35,749 nucleotides of DNA from Hemicentrotus pulcherrimus (GCA_003118195.1 BEXV01000680.1:142619-178367); one strand, 5' to 3'. Counted from the first letter of the stretch, positions 22,301 through 32,010 are shown. Numbers and translations: made by a program. Notes: generated by a model not told the origin, from the letters alone.

Positions 22301-23018
22301 TCCAGGTATGCTGCGGTTTACCCCAGAAGGCATGCAGCGGCTCTTCGCTTCCACCATGGAAAGGCTTATCACTGGTGTCGATGAGGTCCTCAGCTCTCCA
22401 AGCCTGACTGGAATCTCCTACCTGTTTATTGTGGGTGGGTTTGCCCAGTCCGCCCTCCTGCAGAGTGCCATCCGCAAGAAGTTCAGTAGCCAGCTGAGGA
22501 TCATCATCCCGCGTGACCTAGGACTGTCCATCCTGAAGGGGGCAGTCTTGTTTGGCTTGGATCCATCGGCAGTTCGCGTCAGGCGCTCAAGGCTCACCTA
22601 CGGTGTCGGTGTCCTCAACAAGTTCCAGCCTGGCAAGCATCCAGATGAGAAGAAGGTGACCAAGGACAACGTAGACTGGTGTAAGGACATCTTCGATACG
22701 TTCGTCCAAGCCGATGAGTCCGTGGCTGTTGGTGACAAGGTAACACGAAGCTACACACCGGCTAAACCATCACAACAGGCGATCATCATTAACATCTACT
22801 GCAGTGACAGGGAAAATGTGAGGTTCATCACGGATGAAGGCGTTTGCAAGTGTGGCACCCTTAGCATCGATGTGAGTGATTCACAGGATAGTGGTATGAA
22901 GGGTAGAAGAGAGCTTCAACTCACCATGCAGTAAGGTGATACAGAAATCAAAGTCAGCGCTCTCGATGTCCCAACAGGAAAGTGCGTCAAATCCAACATT
23001 GACTTCTTGAATAAGTAA
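9903..23018 (+). CDS. HSPA12-like: HSPA12A/B-like Hsp70-family gene, six exons, two in-frame stops
   Basis: HSPA12 proteins are divergent members of the Hsp70/actin ATPase superfamily: they keep the nucleotide-binding fold and lack a canonical Hsp70 substrate domain. The exons I can join are 9903-10390, 15549-15773, 16283-16478, 19400-19593, 20417-20618 and 22306-23018, all with GT-AG borders and consistent phases (0, 0, 1, 0, 1). They give about 670 codons, close to vertebrate HSPA12A/B (roughly 675-685). Recognisable in order are the [10 protein letters not shown] phosphate-loop motif, [82 protein letters not shown] and [10 protein letters not shown]. The exon with the start codon is missing, since exon 9903 has no in-frame ATG and enters in a split codon. 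TAA codons at 10157 and 22932 break the frame, so the locus is either a recent pseudogene or allele, or carries sequence errors. Family identity is secure; functionality is open. Confidence 0.9.
10157..10159 (+). other. In-frame TAA stop in the HSPA12 phosphate-loop region
   Basis: The codon lies between FGTTFSG and AYS, at a position occupied by Tyr in vertebrate HSPA12A and HSPA12B. A single C-to-A or T-to-A change from TAC or TAT would explain it. If real and unspliced, it truncates the protein before almost all of the ATPase domain. The bases also form GG|GTAAGC, a good splice-donor match. Confidence 0.9.
15139..15440. other. Assembly gap (302 N)
   Basis: A run of N bounded on the right by a 14-base G run (15441-15454). 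Open frames that cross it are artefacts. It falls in an intron, so it should not remove coding sequence unless it hides an unexpected exon. Confidence 0.98.
15441..15454 (+). repeat. Poly-G run at the gap edge
   Basis: G14 directly abutting the N run. The gap may have arisen because sequencing or assembly failed in the G homopolymer. Confidence 0.9.
15549..15773 (+). CDS. HSPA12-like: HSPA12-like exon: ATPase core with [12 protein letters not shown]
   Basis: Acceptor CCCTCACAG|AAC, phase 0; 75 codons. It begins [18 protein letters not shown], continues through [16 protein letters not shown], and ends in the highly conserved [18 protein letters not shown] and MRQAAYK. Donor AAA|GTAAGT, a near-perfect match, phase 0. 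The long match to vertebrate HSPA12 without frame disruption shows that selection acted on this exon until recently. An ATG upstream of 15549 extends the frame only into intron. Confidence 0.92.
15774..16282 (+). other. HSPA12-like intron, 509 bp
   Basis: Donor GTAAGT, acceptor ATTATATAG (a weak pyrimidine tract). No repeat or coding feature seen. Confidence 0.85.
16283..16478 (+). CDS. HSPA12-like: HSPA12-like exon: [10 protein letters not shown] segment
   Basis: The acceptor is TATATAG|GCC and the frame is phase 0. The exon encodes [20 protein letters not shown], then [13 protein letters not shown], and a polar, basic linker ending SESIRHG. No in-frame ATG exists, so simple ORF scans miss this exon. 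The donor CATG|GTAAGG leaves one base (G) that joins GT of the next exon to give Gly. The linker after RKLRL is shorter and unlike that of vertebrate paralogues, which is acceptable for a surface loop but could also mean that a small exon is missed before 19400. Confidence 0.9.
16479..19399 (+). other. HSPA12-like intron, about 2.9 kb
   Basis: Donor GTAAGG, acceptor CATCTGACAG. Besides the GAT array, it contains a short inverted repeat at 18426-18452 (GCACTATAA facing TTATAGTGC) and one TACCGGTA at 16898. No coding segment is recognised, although a small exon encoding the vertebrate-type linker cannot be excluded by eye. Confidence 0.75.
16481..16700 (+). repeat. GAT/ATG trinucleotide microsatellite
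   Basis: Imperfect (GAT)n array with GGT, AAT and GAC interruptions, starting a few bases after the splice donor at 16479. Intronic. The imperfections suggest an old array. Confidence 0.9.
19400..19593 (+). CDS. HSPA12-like: HSPA12-like exon: GGGTVD phosphate-2 motif
   Basis: Enters with two bases completing Gly. It encodes [20 protein letters not shown], the phosphate-2 motif of the actin/Hsp70 fold, then [38 protein letters not shown]. Donor AAG|GTTTGT, weaker than the other donors, phase 0. All glycines of the DCGGGTVD loop are present. The run-on into the intron (VCKVHF then stop) is not coding. Confidence 0.93.
19594..20416 (+). other. HSPA12-like intron, 823 bp
   Basis: Donor GTTTGT, acceptor TTCTTTCAG. 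At 19641-19672 it holds an acceptor-like TTTGTTCCAG followed by 22 bases resembling the end of the preceding exon (see findings). Confidence 0.8.
20417..20618 (+). CDS. HSPA12-like: HSPA12-like exon: [10 protein letters not shown] segment
   Basis: Acceptor GTTCTTTCAG|GTC, phase 0. It encodes [20 protein letters not shown], then [19 protein letters not shown] and a segment ending CKDVTWSAQ plus a split Gly codon. Donor CAAG|GTAGGT, phase 1. The whole length matches the HSPA12 lid region with no disruption. Confidence 0.93.
20619..22305 (+). other. HSPA12-like intron, 1687 bp
   Basis: Donor GTAGGT, acceptor GGAGTTCCAG. It contains a 28-bp-period tandem duplication at 21565-21619. The open frames here (for example 21693-22025) show no family resemblance and AT-rich composition; I treat them as chance. 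Confidence 0.85.
21565..21619 (+). repeat. Two-copy tandem duplication, 28-bp period
   Basis: A 27-base unit (starting AGAAAATATGAAATAC) at 21565-21591 is repeated at 21593-21619 with one difference (G to T). Confidence 0.85.
22306..23018 (+). CDS. HSPA12-like: HSPA12-like last exon: C-terminal ATPase region and tail
   Basis: Enters with GT completing Gly. It encodes [34 protein letters not shown] (adenosine-binding motif), [60 protein letters not shown] and [20 protein letters not shown]. At 22932-22934 an in-frame TAA follows LTMQ, at a position that is Phe in the vertebrate paralogues. The frame then continues in register as [17 protein letters not shown] and SNIDFLNK to a TAA at 23016-23018, matching the usual C-terminus. 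A functional product might still end at the first stop, losing 27 residues. The frame extends upstream to an ATG at 22254, but that part is intron. Confidence 0.93.
22932..22934 (+). other. Premature in-frame TAA near the HSPA12 C-terminus
   Basis: TAA replaces the conserved aromatic residue in the family's MQ-F-GDTEIK motif. The 27 codons after it still match family sequence. From a Phe codon this needs two changes; from Tyr or Leu (TTA) only one. The local CA|GTAAGG also looks like a splice donor. Confidence 0.9.
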
Positions 23019-26000
23019 AGGAGATTAAGAAATAAGTGAACTTAATAGCTATATATATATTTGTATATAAATATATATTTTCTTTTGTTCATGGTGCTTC
23101 TTGAATGTTTGAATTCTATTGAGGAATAATAATGTAAAGGGCTCTTTTGGGACGTTCAATTCCAGTTTGTTTGGATACAGAAAATATCCATTACCAAAAC
23201 TATGTTTGTATTTTCTTGGTAATAGATTGATTGGAGGTGATAAAATATTGGACAGACAATGAATTTACCATCATAAATATATGAAATCCATGCTGTTCTA
23301 TTCCACATATTATTATATTTAATGCCTTAGATCAAAGTGGTGTTGAATCTTAGTGTCTTATTTGTATTAAAATGAATTAATGAATTTCTCTTCCAGATTT
23401 TATCATCAATTGGAATTCAGTATTAAATTTTGAATGTCATACCTAGCGCACCCATAGGTCTTGCCATATTTGAATGTAATGCTCCTTTTATATTCTACCA
23501 AAGTACCTATTTTGATGAAACATAAAGTGTCTTCTGAAAAATCTTCCACCGAAAAAAATAATCTCTGTGGTATACCAAAGCTCATCTATGCATTCCTTTG
23601 TCTTGCCACTAAATATTTTATACCAACTCATGTATTAGAAACTCTCAAAACTCAAGTTTGCCCAACTATTCTCCTGAAATGTCAATTCATATCATATACC
23701 ATTGTATGTTGTATTTATTATTTATGTATACACTTTGTACCTCAGGCACTCTTGTTATGTTTATGTTTTGAAATAAATGTAAAAATTACATATTCTTATA
23801 CACAGTGGTATCGTACATGTATATCAAATTTGTTGAAGATTTGATGTCTACTTATTCAAATTTTACATTGGCAGTGTTTGACAATAGATTTTGCTAGTTT
23901 TGTTTGTATAGACAACATAATTTGTAAATAGCTTTCAAGCATGTGTTTTCATTTTTAACTTCCATGTTAAATTACTACATCTTTATAAGAGTTCACACTT
24001 AAAAGATAATGTTGATTTTTTTTTTTTCAAAGTATAAAAACTCAACAAAATGTGAAGCCTGCTGCATCACTAAATATTAGCTGTAAATATCACAAGTGCC
24101 TGCCCCGCTTTTCCAAAATTGTATTTTGTAATAATGTGTACATATTTTATATATTATTGTTACACAGTATTTATAGGATAAATGAAATACATTTAGTTGA
24201 AATTGATTGTAGCTATAGTATGAACTTGCCATATCAAAATTGTCATAAGCATTTACACTGTTGATTATGTGTATTCAACTTTTTGGTCTGTTACCAACAT
24301 GATGGTTAAATAGTATGATGGGTTGATTTCAATCTAGATGTTGATTAATTTTTAGAATTTAGCAATTTGTAGGACTTTCACAAAAAAGGGACCTTTCTAT
24401 TTGAAGTACATATTCATAACACTTTTGTACACTGTTGACGGACATGTTAAAAGTTTTGAAAAGTTGAAAACGTTTAGGCCATTTGCCATTCAGGAAAGGC
24501 ATACTACGCACACAGAGATATTTCTGCTACAGGAAGGATATCAGACAGCACCTTAATAATAATTGAAGGAACCTTTTCCTATTGGAATTGCTATTTTCAT
24601 TAGTTAAAGCATGTGCCCAGCTTTGCCATTAAGATTTTTAATCATTCTGGAGAAGTGAAAAAGTCCATTGAAATGTGTTGTACATTTGTAATTTTGTGTA
24701 TTCGACCGAGGACACTTTCCTGTATATGTCTTCCTTATATTCAAATAGTTAATGCCTACCTAATGTATCTTTATATCTTTATTTGTAAAGCTTCATTAAT
24801 CGGTCATTAATATACCACAGTGGTTATTTACTGGTACGTGTATTCCATGTGTAATTTGTATCTGTATTTTACATACCGGTAATGTATAAGTCTGCCATTG
24901 TGCAATTTATATTTGTTGTATAAAAGTCATATATCTTTTTGTTATTACTCCTTCCATTTATGGCACATGTGGTTCAGATGCCATTCTGGTACGAGTTTTA
25001 AAGGGAGTGGCTACTGTATCATCCTTTAAACTATCCCATGTTCAGTGTAATTGGAGGGTATTTCATATATACTATTGCAGGTAGCATGGTTTAGTTGAGG
25101 GGGAGGGGAAGTTGCATTTTAGTTTTTTAGTTTTTTTAATCCAAGTTGGTTTATCAATTTATAAATGTATAATATTCAGTCAATTTGATGGCCTTTGTCT
25201 TTTGAATAGATTGGATGTGTTTCAGAGGGGGACACAACCATGAAATTGGTTGTTGTTTTTCCTTAATACCTTCTTTTTCCTTCTTTTAATGCAGTCAACT
25301 CACAAGTGAATTTAAAGTAATTTTGATTTTCTGTGTGAGACTCGTTGACGACCGAGGCTTTAGACAATGTGCTTATGGTTCATATTCCTCTTTGTGAATC
25401 ATTCGCATGCAGTTGCATTTGTAGGTTAGATTTTTTTTGTTTAAACACCCTTTGATAATAATGTAGAATGTATGATGGCTTTACTTCATCACTCAGATAT
25501 CATTAATAAACTTGTAATATGTATGTAAATACTTCAGTTTACGTAATTTGTATCCATTGATGTATAGAAGTTCATACATGTATTACATATCTGTTCAAGT
25601 ACCGGTATAGTAAGCTTGGAATAGCATGGAAAATAATCTCATTATTTACAAATTAATCTGTAGTAATTTTTCAGTTTTTAAACATTGCATAATTACTTCT
25701 CATTCTTTATAGGAATTAGCTTATATATTGTATTCAATACCTTTGTATCCCTTTGTATGTTATTATTGAACTTATCTTATTATTTAGAAATCTATGTACC
25801 TCATGTTATTGTTGTATTAAATATCCAATAAACTGTATTACTGATTCATTTATGTATAGATTTGCATTTGCATTGTTTTTTTACTTCTGTGTGGTGATGT
25901 CTACAAAGCATACCGGTGAATTAAAATGAACACTCTCTCTCCCTTCATATTCTTCTTCCTCTTCTTTTTCCTCTTCTTTTTCGTCCCAATGAATGTAGAT

Positions 26001-26083
26001 GAACTGAAATGAATAATTTGTTTAAATCAGTACAAGCTTCAAACTTACATAATTATTTTTCCTGCTCATATTCATTCAATAAA
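23019..26083 (+). other. Probable HSPA12 3' UTR and downstream region
   Basis: AT-rich and non-coding. Canonical AATAAA hexamers occur near 23771, 25506, 25827-25832 and 26078-26083. The one at 25827, in a CAATAAACTG context, is a plausible distal poly(A) signal. It starts with a TA-rich run around 23050-23080. The 127-codon frame at 23461-23844 shows no family resemblance and has AT-rich composition. Confidence 0.5.
25827..25832 (+). terminator. Candidate poly(A) signal AATAAA
   Basis: Perfect AATAAA about 2.8 kb after the HSPA12 stop, followed by a T-rich stretch around 25845-25885. Earlier hexamers near 23771 and 25506 are alternatives; only transcript data could choose. Confidence 0.35.
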
Positions 26084-26312
26084 CTTCCATCAATTAGGCT
26101 ACAGTAAAAAATGTATTACATTTTCAGAATAAAACAGACCTTGCCAATCACATTTGTCATTATATATATAAAGATCTACTTTATTAGTTTGTTTTCTGAT
26201 TATAAAATAATGCAACTGTATGAAATTTCATATATATCGATAACAATTTTGTTTCAAACAATACATTCTATAAACACACATGTATAAATATTGTACAATA
26301 ATTCATCTACAT

Positions 26313-26709
26313 CAGCACTTCTCAACCTTTTTTAACTTGAGGCCCACTTCAGTAATTACAAAATTTTGGGGCCCACCTTACAAACAAAAAACAAAAAGAC
26401 GGTACAACGTGACAATACAACGTAAAACAAGAAAATAAAAAACAAATTATTTAGGTGGTCATGGTTGTAATTATATGTGTTGTGCCACTCTTGGTTGTAA
26501 TGCTGCTACTACTACACTACTTTTTTGACAGACAAATCTTTGTGAAAATTGTTAACGGGTAACCACATACCGGTATAGCTGAATTCTAGCTGTGTCATGC
26601 AAGATCAGACATATTTTGGGTATTTTATTCCATTTTAAAAAAGTATGTTTTTGGCCGACCTCATGGCCTACCTGACCAGGCTTCGCAGCTCACCGGTTGA
26701 GAAACGCTG
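26313..26709. mobile_element. Non-autonomous hAT-type MITE, 397 bp
   Basis: The left end CAGCACTTCTCAACC and the reverse complement of the right end, CAGCGTTTCTCAACC, match at 13 of 15 positions. The CAGNNNTTCTCAACC end is characteristic of Charlie/hAT-type DNA transposons. The element is flanked by perfect 8-bp direct repeats ATCTACAT at 26305-26312 and 26710-26717, the length hAT transposases generate. No transposase frame is inside, so it must have been mobilised in trans. It lies between the tail-to-tail HSPA12 and TMEM230 genes. Confidence 0.9.
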
Positions 26710-26717
26710 ATCTACAT

Positions 26718-29700
26718 AGACATATACATGCATATCAAGGCATTACTGTGCTAGTCTAGCACAAATTATATTTTCATGTGGATTACCGGGTAATAGCTTT
26801 TTGACTCCCCTTCTTAATTATTTTCCATTGTATCTGTTTACACATTTCCTATCATTGTTAATATACTAGCTACATATCAGACTTCAAACCAACTGGAAGG
26901 TTCAAGTTGACTACAACCATCTTCAAGTGTACCCAAGTCATGGGTTAGGCTTAGGCCACAAATTTTGTATACCTGATTTTCAAAATGACAAAGGATTCCT
27001 CGACAACAAAAAGTGAGAACTTAATCAGCCATTACAAATACAAATATCATACTAACTTTTACAACTGAATCTCTTTGTCATTTAGGATCTCAAGAACAAG
27101 CTAGGATTTTATTTTTTTAAATCGAGTATCATTGCACAATTTGTTGACAATTGTAAATTAGCTGATCTTTTTTCAATGAGTGCTCTCATATGGAGAATCT
27201 TTGGCAGTGTAAATGTCTTTTTTTAATGAAAAACAAACCTTCATTCCTACTGAACTGTATAAAATAAATTCATCTATGAATAAATAATGTCAAAATATAT
27301 TAACATAATATAATGCGTTAATGTAATCTAACCTGGATTACTGAGATTATGACAACTGCCAAGGGGTGTCATGGGGGGAGGGGGTGGGGGTGCTCCCATT
27401 TCCATTTACTGTTTGCACATTTCCAGTTTTTAGAACCTGACAGAAATTTATTTGTTTATTCTGTTGGTTGTCATGGAAAAAGAGATCTGTGATAACCAGG
27501 CTTTATCTATTTGCAAATGTGGTCTATCCACCCCCTCCCCCATGACCATTTAGATGTGGTCTAGCAATGCCCTTTTGTAAGCCTGTAGAATAACAAAATT
27601 ATTTTCCAAACAACAAAATTATGTATGACAAATTCTGTTTGCCACATAACTCAATAGCGCAGACCGACACTTACAAATCCTGAGCTCATAATCTAAAAAA
27701 CAATGGTCTGTATTCTAATAATCCAGAAAAATCTTGTAATGGGTCTAAAATCATGTTTAACAAAAGGAAAACTGACTATTTCCTATATTAAACACGATTT
27801 TGAACAATAGCGTTAACGCAGGAAGATAATGCTTTAACATTTTTTTGTAGAACACGGGCGAAAATAATCACCATCAAAACTAGGGATACCAAGATACTTG
27901 TAATAACATCATAAAGTACCTCATGTGCCTTGACTTGATACAATAATACCAACCTTCACACTAGTGAAGTAAAAATATGAAAACAAAAATCCCAAAATGA
28001 TTTATGACTAGAAATGAAGAAGAAGATGAAAGTGAACATTACAATATACTAATGATGTCATTATTGATTACAAGTACTTTCGGTAGTTAGAAATATGAGG
28101 ATGAAATTGAAAGTAGAAGAGTCAAAACAATTGCTATAATCATACCGGTATTTCTTATGGGCTTTTGCATATGTTATTGGATCCAGCTTCTGATGAAATA
28201 AAGGAAACTTGAATTCTTACATAAATTCTAATTACAAGATATCAATTTGTGCACTATTTTATTCGACAAATGGCAGATTTTGAGCCAATAAGCCTCAATT
28301 ACAGGTTTTATGAAATTGTGCACTTTCTCAGCTGTATAAAGAGTACTATGCACGTTTGTGGTGGGTTATTCTACATGTAACATGGAATGTTTGAAAATTA
28401 AAAAGGACTTTCTCAATAAATACGACTAATACGAGATGTAATTCATCATATTCTGATTCAATTGAGAGAATACTTCGTTTTAAGTAGTTTACTCACAAAC
28501 AAACACCATACTGTGCATTGACTTGAAACATGATTGAAGTACAATGCAAAAATATTGGAGTAATTCTATTCAGATATAAGTACGGATTTCCAAAGAATAA
28601 GATATGTCATACATACATGTCGTACATCCTATCCTGCAATACTGTACATTTTGGCTGATCACTGTTTAAAAAATATCTTGGACAATATTTCAAATACCGG
28701 TATGAGCCACTTCGCAAATTTGTAAAACAAATTCTGCTTTGACTCATCAAGGGCTGATCACACTGAATGAAACTAAAGACAAAACTATATGTTTAAATTG
28801 AAAATTGATACCACCATTCACAGATTGTTACAAGACTCCATTCTAAAATAAGAGTGCTCATTTCAAGAATGGCTCAATAAGCTGCTCTGAGTCAATACAT
28901 GAGCCTTTTTTGTGTGGTCTTTGCTCATTATACTTCATGTATTAGAGCACATGAATGGTTTATAACACTAGCCTCACAATTCAACTGAATGCCTCATGAT
29001 GCAGATGTGGCTTTACCTAAGGCTGATCCTGCTACTGAATTCTTATTAGGTAAGTGTAAATGAATTCATGATAAATACAGGTAGAGCCATACGGAAGAGC
29101 AGTATATTCATTATTAAAATGGCTACCCTGTAGGAAGTAGAAAAAAAAAAGGATGGAGAAAATAAATAAATGTAGAGAATGATAGATCAAAAATGATATA
29201 TAACTCACATTCAATCGGTATATTTTTAGATGATACTGAAAAAAATTGACTGAACCTCTCTCAGTTTCAAAATACTGTTCCTGTATCAAAGTTAACCCGC
29301 CTTGCCTCTAAAATTTCAGGGAGAAAAGGATGATCATGTGGATAAGAAAAAAGTGTGAAAAAAAAAAGAGGTACCATTTTGTATGTTTAAAGGCCCACTG
29401 TACTACTTGAAGCTACTTGCTCCCTCTATTTAGAAAACCATGCCTATTCTGTGACCATCCTGGGTGGTCTAATCCCTCCTAGCAAAATTAGTACAGACGG
29501 CCTTTAAATGCAGTTCTAAATATCAAGGAAACAGATAGAGATGAACGAAAGAAACATTGATAGAATTCATAAAGGAAAGCAAGGCAAAGGGAGGGAGGCA
29601 GATAGGCGTACATTGTAGAATTACTGGTAACAAAGAAACATACAGATATCAACTGAAAACAAAGAAAGAGAGAGATAGTAGGAATGTAGATGACGAGATG

Positions 29701-29741
29701 CAGAGGCACACATAGTGATTCAATACAATAACAGCTTTTCA
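26718..29741. other. Non-coding region between HSPA12 and TMEM230, including TMEM230 3' UTR
   Basis: No coding sequence recognised. Minus-strand poly(A) hexamers (TTTATT on the plus strand) occur at 28258-28263 and 27108-27113, and the TMEM230 3' UTR could end at either. A G-rich inverted repeat lies at 27368-27390 and 27528-27546, and two TACCGGTA palindromes at 28143 and 28695. Confidence 0.5.
27368..27546. repeat. G-rich/C-rich inverted repeat pair
   Basis: The arm starting GTCATGGGGGGAGGGGGTGG at 27368 is mirrored by CCACCCCCTCCCCCATGAC at 27528-27546, about 140 bases apart. The G-rich arm has three G blocks of five or more and could form a quadruplex; the two arms could also pair as a cruciform. 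Confidence 0.7.
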
Positions 29742-30005
29742 TCAGTCCTCATAATCTGGTATATCTTCAAAGGAATAGCCTTTGTAGCCCTTGTACGCAT
29801 AGCAAGCCAGACGGACATGGTAGGCGCCCGGTATGAAGAGAAGTATACCCAGGATCATAATGGGCCACAGACGATCGTTGAACTTGCTGGAGATGTGACC
29901 GGACAGCACGAGGGCTCCCACGCACAGGAGGGCGGTACCAAGGAGAAAGAGAATGGTTGCTACAGCGATGGATCTCCATGGGATCTTAACAGGACTCTTC
30001 TTGAA
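29742..30005 (-). CDS. TMEM230: TMEM230 last coding exon
   Basis: 87 codons plus TGA at 29742-29744, holding both membrane segments and the tail. An overlapping ATG-initiated frame at 29767-29979 on the same strand is a shadow in another phase. Confidence 0.95.
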   Translation of the reverse strand, partial: FKKSPVKIPWRSIAVATILFLLGTALLCVGALVLSGHISSKFNDRLWPIMILGILLFIPGAYHVRLACYAYKGYKGYSFEDIPDYED

Positions 30006-30524
30006 CTGTGCAAAAGAGAGAATTATAGATATTAAAGTGAGAACTTATTTCAAGATTTAAAACATTTCTACATTGCATTACCATTTGATTTTGTTCCATC
30101 TTTAAAAGATTCAACATGCAGCATTTTAATCAATAGCTAGCATGGAATTTTTAATCCAATTTCAATCATGAATTATTCCATTCCAATGCTGACTGTGGTC
30201 AGTAAAAGGGACAGAGGCTTGCAACATTATGGAAAATACTTATATTGTTTTTTAATCAGATGCAGTAAATCTCATTAAGGTTAAATACAGGGAGAAATCT
30301 GTACTATATTTAAGACACTGACGGCATATTCTGGAGTATTTCAGTTATGTTACAACTTTACCGCAGCTTTCAAATCCATAATTTTCTTTTTAACTCGTCT
30401 AACAATAGGTGATGATAGAGCTCGACCTGTGGGCCTCCTGTACCTGCAAAGCAGTATAACCATCTCCAGTAGGATTTTTCATCTTTTTGTATTTGATATC
30501 CGTAGACTCCGCTCCGTTTGCCAT
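29742..30524 (-). CDS. TMEM230: TMEM230, small two-pass membrane protein
   Basis: Two coding exons on the minus strand (30524-30444, then 30005-29742) give 114 residues, against 120 in human TMEM230. The family is a conserved endomembrane/secretory-vesicle protein in animals; in human it has been discussed in relation to vesicle trafficking and Parkinson disease. Visible features are a short polar cytoplasmic N-terminus (1-39), TM1 about 40-63 ([15 protein letters not shown] onward), a loop with [16 protein letters not shown]2 about 75-95 ([20 protein letters not shown]), and the signature C-terminal tail [17 protein letters not shown]. Both splice sites fit (CAG|GTACAG and TTTTGCACAG|TTC, phase 0). 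The frame is intact. It is tail to tail with the HSPA12-like gene and head to head with SIRT5. Confidence 0.95.
30444..30524 (-). CDS. TMEM230: TMEM230 first coding exon
   Basis: 27 codons, [17 protein letters not shown] then [10 protein letters not shown]. The ATG context (CAGGATGG) has the favourable +4 G. The GDGYTALQ end matches the DDGYIDLQ region of the human protein, immediately before the conserved FKK. Donor CAG|GTACAG after 30444. Confidence 0.93.
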
Positions 30525-30599
30525 CCTGTGATATGTGGGCATTTCCTATCCTATGTCAAGGGTCTGGATCGTGCTTGATCAGGAATTTCACTGGTGGAT
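30525..30599 (-). other. TMEM230: TMEM230 5' UTR part of the ATG exon (predicted)
   Basis: On the minus strand a good acceptor, TATTTTAACAG, precedes 30599, and the sequence to the ATG is less AT-rich than the intron. A shorter alternative, TATCACAG directly before GATGG, is also possible. Confidence 0.45.
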
Positions 30600-31061
30600 C
30601 TGTTAAAATATGTTCAAAGAGAAACAAAATTGATGACCAAATAAATGCAACACTGCCTATCACAACATCTAGGGGGAAATGTTACCATCAATAAGATCAC
30701 TGTCAGGAAAATTATTTGTGAAGGATGATTTGACAGACATTAATAGGTAATTTCGGCATAGTATCAAAGAAATAAATGACAAGAATATAAATGATACATT
30801 ATTTTGACACAGTTCATTCATTTTCAGTATTCGAGGAGAATGAAACCCAGCATACATTAATTAGCATATACGGTAACGTTATTACAAAATTTCAGCCAGT
30901 TTAAAGAAAAGCTTGAAATGACTTGTATTTGATTATTTAGCAAGGAAAACAATTCTCCAAAGCATGTGGTTTCCTTGCACGTAATTCTCCCTTGGGAGTC
31001 ACCATCTTGGTTAAAAATAGTGATGTTAGAGTATTGTAACTTGTGAGATGATAACTGACCT

Positions 31062-31192
31062 GGGGCCCGTTTCTAGAAACCGTCATAAGTCTAACTTGAC
31101 TATCCCATTGAAACGTGTGTTATAGAATTAACATTCGTTTCAATGGGATAGTCAAGAAGTTAGACTTATGACGGTTTCTAGGAACGGGCCCC
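31062..31192. mobile_element. Foldback (hairpin) MITE, 131 bp
   Basis: Two arms of about 54 and 57 bases, starting GGGGCCCGTTTCTAGAAACC and ending with its near-exact reverse complement, surround a loop of about 20 bases. The arms differ by one substitution and a 3-base indel. No clear target-site duplication was found. A transcript across it would form a long RNA hairpin. Confidence 0.85.
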
Positions 31193-31889
31193 TGTATTCT
31201 AGCTACAATGTAGGACACTCACCTCTGAAATGCAGCCATGACAGTGGTTTTGCTAAAATAGACCATTTTGGTAATGCATTCAGATGAATGGATATTCTGT
31301 TATCACATTCACATGACAAGATATTTGATTTAGATGTTTGAAACGGCTGAGCACTTGTTTCAGACCATTGTTAAGGCTACCTATGTTAAGCAACATCTGG
31401 TATGCATAAGTTGTTGCTTGGTCAGACAAAGCTCTGCCATTACTCAAAAGAGTGACAAAGACATACCTAGAACTGTTCACAGAAATCACCTGTTCCATGC
31501 AGGTGTATACCATGATAAGAAGGCTGCCAATTTGCATTGGTGGCTCTGGTTGCACACTAGCCAGTCATTATGCAACACCATATCAATCCTATGCAGGTCA
31601 ATGGTGGATATAATGTACTAAGTACATCACTATTTTAATTATGATGGTGACTCTCACAAGAGAATGGCTATAAAGAAAACTGAAATCTTTTTATGTTTGG
31701 AGAGATTGTTTTCCTCGCTAAATGATGAAATATTAGGAATTGCAAGATTGTGTTTTACTGGCTAACAAATTTGAACAAGATTATCAGCTGTTTGTTGGGT
31801 TTCAACTTTTATATTTCTTTCAACTACAATAGTACAAATTTAAGTAGATCACACATCAAGGCAATCAAGCGTATCATCATGCTTGCAGC

Positions 31890-32010
31890 TAGACAGAAAT
31901 AGCCATCTGATATGGATCATTTCTTTAATAAAACTGACATTTGTTGAGAGGAGCCAGATGCAATCTCAGTGGAACAACCAACGATATCAGAGACTGAAGC
32001 TTTCGGTCTA
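31890..32010. mobile_element. Small terminal-repeat element, copy 1 (121 bp, 9-bp duplication)
   Basis: Begins TAGACAGAAATAGCC and ends TTTCGGTCTA. Reverse-complementing the end gives TAGACCGAAAGC, and both ends share a further inner TCTGATAT, so the terminal repeats are imperfect and about 25-30 bases long. Perfect 9-bp direct repeats GCTTGCAGC flank it at 31881-31889 and 32011-32019. A 9-bp duplication fits Mutator-like elements. There is no coding capacity. Confidence 0.75.

Noticed and set aside
23461..23844. 127-codon frame downstream of HSPA12
   Set aside because: AT-rich composition, no motif, lies in probable 3' UTR.
29767..29979. 70-codon minus-strand frame overlapping TMEM230
   Set aside because: Shadow in another phase of the conserved TMEM230 exon.
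31280..31621. Opposed frames of 91-95 codons in the TMEM230 5' intron
   Set aside because: No family resemblance, no splice or start support; likely chance or part of an unknown repeat.
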